Below, one piece after another: positions 1 to 6,900 of a DNA stretch of 9,296 nt. Source of the stretch: Patulibacter sp. Its GTDB lineage: Bacteria > Actinomycetota > Thermoleophilia > Solirubrobacterales > Solirubrobacteraceae. Numbering within the stretch: position 1 is the stretch's first letter; the number at the start of each line of letters is the position of its first letter. The notes beneath the pieces were generated by a model, which did not search any database, was not told where the DNA came from, and saw nothing but the letters and a program-made list of their open reading frames with translations. A program made the position numbers and the translations under genes. The stretch spans positions 1-9,296 of the forward strand of contig JAVHXX010000150.1 of NCBI GenBank assembly GCA_031119595.1, read 5' to 3'.

Positions 1-1
1 C

Positions 2-2182
2 GGCAACCTCGCTCCCACCGTCACCCTCAACTGGCGCGTCCACACCGGCATCACGCAGGACAACCCGTGTCCACGCTGCCTCGGCGACGGCGCGTCGAAC
101 GACGGCGTCCTGGGCGGCACCTGCAACGGCGGCTCCCGCAACGGCCTCACGATCGCGAAGCCCCTCACCATCAAGGGTGCGGGCGCGGGCAAGACGATCA
201 TCGAGCCGGCCCCGGCGCTCGGTGACTCGCTCGCCGGGACCCAGCCGTACCTGCGCGACGGTGGCGGCAACGTCATCACGATCTCGCGGCAGTCGCTCGG
301 CGACGGCGACTACGACGAGAACACGGTCGACATCTCCGGCGTGACGGTGCGTTCGCCGTACGCGTATGCCGAGGCCGGCGTCGCCTACTTCAACACGTCC
401 GGCACGATCTCGGACTCGACCATCGGCCCGCTGAAGCGGCCGAGCGCCGACGAGACCACGAACCGCCCGTACGGGTGGGGCGTGATCCAGACGAACTTCC
501 TCCAGGGTGCCGGCGGCGGCTCCGGCACGGTCCGCCGCCAGGTCTCGGTCGTGGACTCGCTCGTCACCGGGTACCAGGCCGGCGGGATCCTGTTCGACGG
601 CGCCCGTGGCGCCGACGGCACGCCCGAGAGCGCGGCCCGGGCCGGCATCACGCAGTACGGCTACGTGACCGGCACGAAGGTCGTCGGCGGCGGCAGCGCC
701 TCCGGCATCTTCCAGACCGGCGTTCGCTACTTCGCGGGCACCCGAGGCGCGATCACGAACAGCCAGATCCAGGACAACGCCTACCTGACGACGTCGGGCA
801 ACGCCGTGGCCGGCCTGTCCTACGGCGTGATGCTCGCCGATGCCGAGACGGGTGCCGACCCGGACAACCCGTCGGTCCGCGCGCTCACGATCACCGGCAA
901 CACGTTCGTGAACAACACCATCGGCCTCTACAACGGCGACATCACGAGCGCCGCCGGCGCCGCGAGCGGCCGGGCGATCCGCACGGGCGCACCGGTCTAC
1001 GCGAACGACAACTCCTGGGGCTGCATCACCGGGCCGCTGACCGCCGACCGCTCGAACACGAGCACCGGCTGCCAGACGATCTCCGGCAACGACGCTGCGT
1101 CGAGCCCGGCGCCCAGCGTCGAGGTCGGCACGTACAAGACGACCGTCCCGACCGAGCTCTCGGCGCCGGGTGCGATCACCGACGCGGCGCCGACGGCGGC
1201 GTTCACCGAGCCGGTGAACACGCCGGAGATCTCCGTCGGCGACACGATCTCCCCGGTGGTCTCCGCCGGCGACGATTTCGGCGTGACATCCGTCGAGCTC
1301 CTCGCGAACGGCACGTCCGTCGCCACGCTCACGCATGCGCCGTACGAGTTCGGCTGGTCGCCCAGCCCGTCCGACGCCGGCACCGTCGTGACCCTCGTCG
1401 CGAAGGTCACCGACTCCGCGGGCCAGGTGACGACGGCCTCGACCGACGTCAAGGTGGCCGCGCTGCCGGCGGTCACCCCGACGCCGACGCCGACGCCCGC
1501 CCCCGAGGCGACGCCGACGCCGACGCCCGTGCCGCCTGCGCCGAAGCCGCCGGTCAACACGGCGCTCCCCGTGATCACCGGCGACGCGACCGTGGGCGAG
1601 GCCGTGACCTGCCTGCCGGGCAGCTGGACCGCCGACCCGACGGCGTACAGCTACACGTGGCTCGTCGCGGGCAAGGCCGTGGCCGGGGCGAACGCCGCGT
1701 CGTACACGATCGCCCAGGGCGACACCGCGTCGACGATCGCCTGCACGGTGGTCGCCTCGAACGCCGACGGAGCCGCGGCGGCGACGAGCACCACGAAGCT
1801 CGTCACCTTCCCGATCGACTCGACCGGTGACGACGTCGAGCGTCAGGTCGGTCCGGTGGTCGTGAGCGTGCTCAAGAAGGCGACGCTCACGAAGGCCGGC
1901 AAGGTCACGGTCGGCACGGTCGACTGCGTGCGCGATCTGGCGACCACCTGCACGACGACGGTGTCCGGCTCGGTGAAGGTCGGCAGCAGGACGTTCTCGG
2001 TCAAGTCCGTCAAGGTGACGGGCGCGGCGGAGAAGAGCCTCTCGCTCACGCTCACCTCGGCGGCCCGTGCGGCGCTCGCCCACGGCAGGTCGGGTGTGCT
2101 GTCGCTGTCGATCGCGTCCTCGGACGACACCGGCTTCAAGAGCAGCTGGAAGACGTCGCTGACGGTGAAGGGCCCGCGCTAG
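2..2182 (+). CDS. Secreted right-handed beta-helix protein with Ig-like domains (5' partial)
   Basis: The reading frame is open from the left edge to TAG at 2180-2182 (726 visible residues), so the start and any signal peptide lie outside the window. The GTG at 341 is internal, because in-frame coding-like sequence precedes it. Order seen: a CPRC...TCNGG segment near residues 23-45; Gly/Asn/Thr-rich beta-helix repeats to about residue 370 (for example LTIKGAGAGKTIIEP and LTITGNTFVNNTIGLYNGD); an Ig-like domain at about 405-490; a TPTPTPAP-type linker at 491-517; a second Ig-like domain at about 518-603 with the C...GSW...Y.YTW...C pattern; and a C-terminal beta domain with a Cys pair (VDC, TTC). 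The mix of modules suggests an exported cell-surface or extracellular protein. Beta-helix folds often bind or cleave polysaccharide, but I see no recognisable catalytic motif. No sorting signal or C-terminal membrane anchor is visible. The function is unknown. Confidence 0.85.
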   Translation, partial: GNLAPTVTLNWRVHTGITQDNPCPRCLGDGASNDGVLGGTCNGGSRNGLTIAKPLTIKGAGAGKTIIEPAPALGDSLAGTQPYLRDGGGNVITISRQSLGDGDYDENTVDISGVTVRSPYAYAEAGVAYFNTSGTISDSTIGPLKRPSADETTNRPYGWGVIQTNFLQGAGGGSGTVRRQVSVVDSLVTGYQAGGILFDGARGADGTPESAARAGITQYGYVTGTKVVGGGSASGIFQTGVRYFAGTRGAITNSQIQDNAYLTTSGNAVAGLSYGVMLADAETGADPDNPSVRALTITGNTFVNNTIGLYNGDITSAAGAASGRAIRTGAPVYANDNSWGCITGPLTADRSNTSTGCQTISGNDAASSPAPSVEVGTYKTTVPTELSAPGAITDAAPTAAFTEPVNTPEISVGDTISPVVSAGDDFGVTSVELLANGTSVATLTHAPYEFGWSPSPSDAGTVVTLVAKVTDSAGQVTTASTDVKVAALPAVTPTPTPTPAPEATPTPTPVPPAPKPPVNTALPVITGDATVGEAVTCLPGSWTADPTAYSYTWLVAGKAVAGANAASYTIAQGDTASTIACTVVASNADGAAAATSTTKLVTFPIDSTGDDVERQVGPVVVSVLKKATLTKAGKVTVGTVDCVRDLATTCTTTVSGSVKVGSRTFSVKSVKVTGAAEKSLSLTLTSAARAALAHGRSGVLSLSIASSDDTGFKSSWKTSLTVKGPR
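1475..1552 (+). repeat. Pro/Thr linker encoded by tandem ACGCCG units
   Basis: Two runs of ACG-CCG codon pairs (about 1475-1498 and 1511-1528) encode TPTPTP stretches separated by APEA. This low-complexity DNA links the first Ig-like domain to the second. Such linkers are extended and often glycosylated in exported actinobacterial proteins (family knowledge). The repeat could vary in length by slippage. Confidence 0.7.
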
Positions 2183-2204
2183 GGCACCGGCCTCGGCCAC
2201 CATC

Positions 2205-2232
2205 CGCCCCGGGCGCAAGCAGGCCCGGGGCG
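2205..2232 (+). terminator. Hairpin 1 after the beta-helix gene
   Basis: A 10-bp perfect GC-rich stem (2205-2214 with 2223-2232) closes an 8-nt loop, starting 22 bp after the stop codon. There is no T-tract, which is common for terminators in GC-rich actinobacteria. It probably acts together with the larger hairpin that follows. Confidence 0.6.
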
Positions 2233-2248
2233 TGCCCCGTCCGGACCT

Positions 2249-2286
2249 GGGCCCCGGCCGATCCCTCGCGTGATCGGCCGGGGCCC
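2249..2286 (+). terminator. Hairpin 2 after the beta-helix gene, 15-bp stem
   Basis: The arms 2249-2263 and 2272-2286 are perfectly complementary over 15 bp with an 8-nt loop. This is the strongest hairpin after the beta-helix gene. It lacks a T-tract and could terminate in both directions. Confidence 0.7.
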
Positions 2287-2294
2287 TGCCCGTT

Positions 2295-2342
2295 CCGCGG
2301 GCCCGCGGCCCACCGCGTGGGCGGACGTCGTCCGGAGCCCAC
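2295..2342. repeat. Palindrome and adjoining hairpin in the intergenic gap
   Basis: 2295-2308 is a perfect 14-bp palindrome (CCGCGGGCCCGCGG). Immediately after it, 2317-2326 pairs with 2330-2333 and 2337-2342, giving a 10-bp stem with a 3-nt loop and a 3-nt bulge. High GC makes some pairing expected, so the role is unclear. They may extend the terminator region. Confidence 0.35.
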
Positions 2343-2369
2343 GGGAGGGCACGAACGCCGCCCGGGAAG

Positions 2370-2385
2370 TGTCACGAGCGTGACA
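2370..2385. promoter_or_regulatory. Palindromic operator-like site TGTCA-N6-TGACA
   Basis: The 16-bp sequence TGTCACGAGCGTGACA has two perfect 6-bp arms around GAGC. The 5-N6-5 geometry is that of dimeric CRP/FNR-family sites, although the half-site differs from the classical TGTGA. It lies about 100 bp before the small ORF at 2486, which makes it a candidate operator for that unit. The regulator cannot be named from sequence. Confidence 0.4.
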
Positions 2386-2433
2386 TTCGGAGCGTCTCCT
2401 CTCCGACAGACACGGCCTTCGATCGACGAGATC

Positions 2434-2480
2434 GTGGTTCCACCGCAGCACCCCGCCGCGGACCGCCACCAAGGAACCAC
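2434..2480 (+). promoter_or_regulatory. Inverted repeat that would mask the ribosome site of the small ORF
   Basis: GTGGTTCC (2434-2441) is perfectly complementary to GGAACCAC (2473-2480) across a 31-nt loop. The right arm contains GGAA of the AAGGAA Shine-Dalgarno-like sequence at 2471-2476. If transcribed, the pairing would hide that site. The stem is short for its loop, so a chance match is possible. Confidence 0.3.
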
Positions 2481-2485
2481 ACGCA

Positions 2486-2644
2486 ATGCCCTCGTCGAAC
2501 CACCAGCGCTCAGGCCACACCCGAGCCGTCGCAGCCGCCTCCGGGGGCTCACTGACTTCGCCCATCGCCCACACGCAGCTCCCGGGTGACCGGGCCGTCT
2601 GCCGGACCCTGCGGAGCGCCACGAACGCGCTTCGCACGGCCTGA
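2486..2644 (+). CDS. Possible 52-residue protein or remnant of a secreted-protein gene
   Basis: An ATG at 2486 opens 52 codons to TGA at 2642. It is preceded at a normal 9-nt distance by AAGGAA (2471-2476). The product begins MPSSNHQRSGHTRAVAAAS, a basic stretch leading into Ala-rich residues, which resembles the start of a signal peptide. The hydrophobic core then stops after about five residues, and the rest (ending ATNALRTA) matches nothing I know. A palindromic operator-like site lies upstream and a stable hairpin begins 11 bp after the stop. It may be a real small protein. It may instead be the 5' end of a secreted-protein gene that lost its body by deletion, or a chance ORF in GC-rich DNA. 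No family was recognised. Confidence 0.3.
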   Translation: MPSSNHQRSGHTRAVAAASGGSLTSPIAHTQLPGDRAVCRTLRSATNALRTA

Positions 2645-2655
2645 TGCCGCACCGC

Positions 2656-2687
2656 GTCGGGTCCCGGGCGTAACCGCCCGGCCCGAC
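2656..2687 (+). terminator. Hairpin downstream of the 52-codon ORF
   Basis: GTCGGG (2656-2661) and CCGGGCG (2664-2670) pair with CGCCCGG (2675-2681) and CCCGAC (2682-2687). This gives 13 bp with one 2-nt bulge and a TAAC loop. It starts 11 bp after the small ORF's stop and has no T-tract. It is a plausible terminator for that unit. Confidence 0.45.
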
Positions 2688-2703
2688 TCCCGGGTCCACA
2701 CGC

Positions 2704-2747
2704 ACGAGCCTGACAGGCGCCGCATCGGAGGATGCGGCGCCGCTCGT
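2704..2747. terminator. Second hairpin, 11-bp stem with GGAG loop
   Basis: GGCGCCGCATC (2716-2726) pairs perfectly with 2731-2741 around the tetraloop GGAG. An outer ACGAGC/GCTCGT stem (2704-2709 with 2742-2747) extends it across a 6-nt bulge. It has no T-tract. It could be a terminator or a structured RNA element separating the upstream units from the desaturase promoter. Confidence 0.45.
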
Positions 2748-2788
2748 CGTGGTGAGTCGCACCACAAATTGGCGCACGTGCGGGCACC

Positions 2789-2818
2789 TTGTCGCATTTC
2801 TGTCGCCCGACCGACAAT
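2789..2818 (+). promoter_or_regulatory. Candidate desaturase promoter overlapped by a palindrome
   Basis: TTGTCG (2789-2794) and GACAAT (2813-2818) are spaced 18 bp and each matches four of six bases of the sigma70-type -35 and -10 consensus. The region is clearly more AT-rich than its surroundings. A perfect palindrome TGTCG-CCCGAC-CGACA (2801-2816) overlaps the -10. A third TGTCG half-site at 2790-2794 sits exactly 11 bp upstream of the first arm. This layout suggests repression by a dimeric CRP/FNR-like or similar regulator. The promoter itself is a guess. Confidence 0.35.
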
Positions 2819-2832
2819 TCTTAGCAATCTGC

Positions 2833-2880
2833 GCGAATTAACTCGCAAATGAGCACGCTTCAGCGAGTAGTTTTATTGCC
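2833..2880 (+). promoter_or_regulatory. Attenuator-like leader element before the desaturase gene
   Basis: ACTCGC (2841-2846) pairs with GCGAGT (2863-2868). Inner pairs TGAG/TTCA extend the stem past an AAA bulge, and the hairpin is followed by AGTTTTATT (2869-2877). This is the only hairpin in the window with a real T-run behind it. An alternative GCGA (2833-2836)/TCGC (2843-2846) pairing uses the same left arm, so the two structures exclude each other, as in an attenuator. It could also be a plain terminator for upstream transcription. Confidence 0.35.
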
Positions 2881-2881
2881 T

Positions 2882-2905
2882 GGAGAGGCCTACTGTCGTC
2901 TCTCC
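2882..2905 (+). promoter_or_regulatory. Hairpin containing the GGAGAG ribosome-site sequence of the desaturase
   Basis: GGAGAGGC (2882-2889) pairs with 2898-2905 (8 bp including one G-U, 8-nt loop), ending one base before the ATG at 2907. GGAGAGG is the only good Shine-Dalgarno-like sequence upstream. In linear distance it lies 18 nt from the ATG, too far for normal use. The hairpin therefore either hides the site or changes its effective spacing. Confidence 0.4.
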
Positions 2906-2906
2906 C

Positions 2907-3845
2907 ATGGCCACGAAAACTGTCCCCCAGGCTGCTCCTCCGATTCGAGCGATGACGAACCGCGACAAGTTCGCGAACCTCTTCATCGTCGTCTCGTACC
3001 CGATCCTGATTGCGGTGATCGCCGCGCTCGCCTGGGGGCCGGGCCTCCTCGACTGGACTGACGTCGGCATCTTCGCCGTGATGTACCTGTGGAGCGGATT
3101 CGGCGTCACCGTCGGCTTCCACCGCCTCCTCACGCACGGCTCCTTCGAGACGCCGAACTGGCTGCGCTACACGTTCGCGGTCGCCGGCTCGATGGGCGTG
3201 CAGGGTGCCGTGATCCACTGGGTCGCCGACCACCGCAAGCACCACGCCTTCTCCGACCAGGACGGCGACCCGCACAGCCCGTACACGCACGGTGGCGAGG
3301 GCTTCGTCGGCGCGACGAAGGGTCTGTTCCACGCGCACGTCGGCTGGCTCTGGGAGTACCACGCGACCTCCGACTACAAGCGCTACGCCCGTGACCTCTA
3401 CGAGGACAAGACGATGCTCCGGATCCACAAACTCTTCCCGGCGCTCCTCCTCCTCACCTTCCTCGTGCCGTTCGTGCTCGGGTTCGTGCTCACCGGCTTC
3501 ACCCTGAGCGGCGGGCTCACCGCGATGTTCTGGGGTGGACTCGTGCGGGTCACGCTGCAGCAGCACGCGACCTGGTCGATCAACTCGATCTGCCACTTCT
3601 TCGGCTCGCAGCGGTTCGCCAGCGACGACCACGCCACGAACGTCTGGTGGGTCGCGCTGCCGTCGCTCGGCGAGGCCTGGCACCACAACCACCACACCTT
3701 CCCGCGCTCGGCCGAGCACGGCCTCAAGAAGTCCGAGATCGACCTCTCGGCGCTCCTCATCCGCGGCCTCGAGAAGGTCGGCCTGGCGACCAACGTGATC
3801 CGCATCGCGCCCGAACGCCAGGACGCGAAGCTGCTCGCCAAGTAG
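2907..3845 (+). CDS. Membrane fatty-acid (acyl-CoA) desaturase
   Basis: This 312-residue protein has the three histidine boxes of the membrane di-iron desaturases: HRLLTH (72-77), HRKHH (109-113) and HHNHH (259-263). It also has QQHATWSINSICH (218-230), containing the extra Asn/His metal-ligand region of stearoyl-CoA desaturases. Hydrophobic segments lie near 25-43, 53-70, 88-104 and 176-220. Length and box spacing fit delta-9 acyl-CoA desaturases of the OLE1/DesC type, which use O2 and reduced electron carrier to place a cis double bond in saturated acyl chains and so keep membranes fluid. No cytochrome b5 or ferredoxin domain is fused, so an outside electron donor is needed. ATG 2907 is chosen because a TAG at 2868 closes the frame upstream with no other start between; Met16 is less likely. 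The gene stands alone, with hairpins in its leader and a terminator behind. Regiospecificity cannot be proved here. Confidence 0.95.
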   Translation: MATKTVPQAAPPIRAMTNRDKFANLFIVVSYPILIAVIAALAWGPGLLDWTDVGIFAVMYLWSGFGVTVGFHRLLTHGSFETPNWLRYTFAVAGSMGVQGAVIHWVADHRKHHAFSDQDGDPHSPYTHGGEGFVGATKGLFHAHVGWLWEYHATSDYKRYARDLYEDKTMLRIHKLFPALLLLTFLVPFVLGFVLTGFTLSGGLTAMFWGGLVRVTLQQHATWSINSICHFFGSQRFASDDHATNVWWVALPSLGEAWHHNHHTFPRSAEHGLKKSEIDLSALLIRGLEKVGLATNVIRIAPERQDAKLLAK

Positions 3846-3850
3846 CCGTC

Positions 3851-3885
3851 GCGGTGGTCCGGGCGCGCCTGTGCCCGGACCACGC
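3851..3885 (+). terminator. Terminator of the desaturase gene
   Basis: GTGGTCCGGGC (3854-3864) pairs perfectly with 3873-3883 over an 8-nt loop. GC (3851-3852) pairs with 3884-3885 past a one-base bulge. The hairpin begins 5 bp after the stop and is followed by ATTTCGCG, a weak T-run. Confidence 0.75.
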
Positions 3886-3897
3886 ATTTCGCGTTCC

Positions 3898-3916
3898 GTG
3901 TGATCGTGCTTACACT
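3898..3916 (+). promoter_or_regulatory. CRP-like operator overlapping the putative -10 of the S8 gene
   Basis: GTGTGA-TCGTGC-TTACAC (3898-3915) is an 18-bp palindrome with one mismatch. It matches the CRP-family consensus TGTGA-N6-TCACA except for one base in the right half. It overlaps TACACT (3911-3916), the best -10-like hexamer (TAnnnT) before the S8 gene. The -35 is weak (TTTCGC near 3887). If both calls are right, a CRP-like protein bound here would block transcription. A short GATCG-N4-CGATC repeat (3918-3931) follows near the expected transcript start. Confidence 0.45.
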
Positions 3917-3982
3917 GGATCGTGGTCGATCTCCGCGTCCCCGGCGATCGGTCTGTCCCACCACTGTCCCAAGGCGCGTCCC

Positions 3983-6900
3983 ATGACGAGACTTCTCCGG
4001 CTGGTCGCTGCGGCGCTGGCCATCACCGCGTGCTCGGGTTCGGTCGCGCTCGCCGCCGGCCAGTGGAACGGTCAGGGCGTCCCGAACGATCCGGGGTACG
4101 CCGCCGCGACGCCGGGCAAATGCCTCACCGTCCAGCAGTGGTACCTGTTCTCGTACATCCCGACCTGCACGAAGTTCGCGAAGGATCCTGAGAACGCCTC
4201 GGGGATGTCGGTCGACAAGGCGTGGTCGCAGTTCACGCCCGGACGCGCCGACGAGGTCTACGCGTACGTCGAGGGTGGCATCAACTGGGCCGACGCGACG
4301 GCGCGGGCCGAGCTCGCCGACCGCACGTACATCAACCGCGGCGAACTGCCCTATCCCGAGCGGGCCGACGGCACCGCGTGCAGCGTGTACGACTGCAACG
4401 GCGACGGCATCGTGAACATCGAGGACTACGCCTCCGATCCGCGCATCGCGAAGCCGTACGTCAACACGAGCCTCACGCCCGAGGACCTGATCGTGGCCTT
4501 CGGCCACTGCCAGATCGTCGACCACGCGATCGGTCCGCAGGGCTGCGGCGGCGACCAACACCACGACAACGACGGCAACGGGTACGCCAACGACGTGTCC
4601 GGCTGGAACTTCCTCTCCGACAACAACGACCCGGCGACCGGCGACAGCGACTACGGCCACTCCGACGACCAGATGCGGCGCGCCGTCGCCGAGGCCAACA
4701 ACGGCGTGGCGCAGGCCGGCGTCTGCCCTGGCTGCATGCTGCTGCCGATCAAGGCGGGCCACGAGGCCTTCGACACCACCGATCGCATCGCGAAATCGGT
4801 GATGTTCGCGACCGACTCGGGGGCGTCCGTCCTCACGCTGCTCACCGCCGAACTGGGCTACTCGGACTTCACGAAGCAGGCGCTCGACTACGCCTGGAAG
4901 AAGGGCGTCGTGGTCACGGGAGCGTCGAACGACTTCGACTCCGCCGACCACCAGGAGGGGATGTTCTGGCCGCACGAATGGCCGGGCAACGGCCTCCAGC
5001 CGAACGACTCGAGCTCGCCGGCCGTCGACCTGAGCAAGGCCGTGACCACCTTCCGCAACCGGTCGAACGAGACCTCCTTCGGCCCGCATGCACTCTTCTC
5101 CGTGCCCAACAGCGGCGGCTCCACCTCGGAGTCCGCGCCGACCCAGGCCGGGGTGGCGCTGCTCGTCGGCTCCGAGGGTCGGCAGGCCGCCGAGCAGGGC
5201 CTGATCTCCACGCCCCTGAACGCCGGCGAGATCATGCAGGTCGTCCGCTCGACCGCCTCGCCGATCAACGACAGCAGCCTCGGGTGGCCCGGGCTCCCCG
5301 GCGCGACCTTCAACATCCAGTACGGCTACGGCCGCCCGAACGTCTACAAGGCCGACGCCGCCGTTGCCGCGAACCGCATCCCGCCCGTCCCGGACATCCA
5401 GTCGCCCGATTGGTACGCGCTCGCAGACCCATCTCGCCAGGTCGACGTCCCGATCCGTGCGGACATCACCGCGCGCCGCGCGAAGAGCTTCGACTGGAAG
5501 GTGCAGTACGGCCTCGGGCCGCAGCCGACCGAGGCGCAGTTCAAGACGATCGCCAGCGGTCACACCGACGGCCAGCGCCTGACCGGTCCGATCGCGAACC
5601 TCGACCTGTCGAAGTTCCCGGACTCGTTCTGGGATGCGCCGTTCGGCTTCACCAAGGACCTCTCGTCGATCGAGCAGTACGACGTCACGATCCGCATCCA
5701 GGCCACCGATGATCGAGGCAACATGGGGGAGGACCGGCGGGCGATCGCGGTGCACCACGACAACGACGTGCGCCTCCGGTTCCCGAAGTACATGGGCCAG
5801 GGCAAGGACTCGCAGCCGGTTCTCACGGACCTCCTCGGGAACGGCAAGCTCGACATCGTCTTCGGTGACTCCGAGGGTTACGTGCATGCCATCGACCCGG
5901 ACAGCGCCACCGAGCTCCCGGGCTGGCCGGTCCACACGGCGCCGCTGGATCTGAGCGACCTCGCCGCCTCTCCGGGCGTCAAGGACGGCACGGTGTCGCC
6001 GGTGGCGTACGAACCGATCGAGACGTCGCCGGCCGTCGGTGACCTGTTCGGCAACGGCGCGACCGAGGTCGTCGTCTCGAGCACCACGGGTGGCGTCTAC
6101 GCGTTCGACCGCAACGGTCGACTCATGACGGGCTTCCCACGGGTCGTGGGGGCGGGCGCCGCCACGCAGCCGGTCCCGCCGGTCCGCGCGCCGCGCACCC
6201 GTCAGCCGATGCAGGGTGCGTTCGCGACGCCGGTGCTCGCGCCGATGCCCGGCAGCCCGACGAAGCTCTCGATCGTCCAGGCCGCCACCGACGGGCAGGT
6301 GTACGTGTTCGACGGGCGGGGCAGCGACGTGCCCGGGTGGCCGGTGAACGCTGCGATCCCGCAGTCGACGATGGTCGCCCCGAGCTACACGCCGGTGAAC
6401 GACTTCAAGCTCGTGGCCACGCCGACGCTCGCCGATCTCAACGGGGACGGCAAGCTCGAGCTCGTGTTGCGCAGCCAACAGACGCAGCAGCTCACGGCGC
6501 TCACCGACACGCTCGGTGCCGGGTCGAAGATGCTCGAGATCGCCCTCTGGGGTGACGGCAACCAGCATCCCGGCGGGGCCTTCGTCCCCGGGTTCCCCGC
6601 CTCCGTACAGGGCGCCTTCGACTACTACGGGTCCGCACAGGACGTCCTCACCGAGGGCCCGGAGTCGGCGTCGTCGGCGCCGATGGACGGCAACGGCCGC
6701 GACCAGATCATGCAGTCGACGGGCTTCCTGGGCTTCGAGGACAAGCTCGACTCGACCGGCAAGGTCGAGACGTCGTTCCCCAAGTTCTCGTCGTTCCTGG
6801 CCCCGGCCGCCCAGCTGCTGCTGCCGCCCGTCACCGACATCTTCGGGCGCGTGCCGACGCAGACCACGGCCGAGTCGCCGGTCGGGTTCACGGCGTCGGG

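Noticed and set aside
475..1830. Arg-rich open frame overlapping the beta-helix gene
   Set aside because: It is a shadow frame with high Arg/Gly/His content and no recognisable domain. The frame ending at 2182 encodes coherent Ig-like and beta-helix modules.
2136..2848. Several minus-strand open frames (99-213 codons) across the intergenic gap
   Set aside because: They overlap each other in all frames and run through terminator hairpins. Their composition is Arg/Pro/Gly-rich, and none has a ribosome site or a recognisable motif.
2838..3887. 349-codon minus-strand frame opposite the desaturase
   Set aside because: It is the mirror of the desaturase coding frame and includes its terminator. 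The charged low-complexity product is typical of a shadow frame.
3647..3982. Upstream extension of the S8 reading frame into the desaturase gene
   Set aside because: This part overlaps the desaturase in another frame and contains its terminator. The ATG at 3983 has a ribosome site and begins a clear signal peptide.
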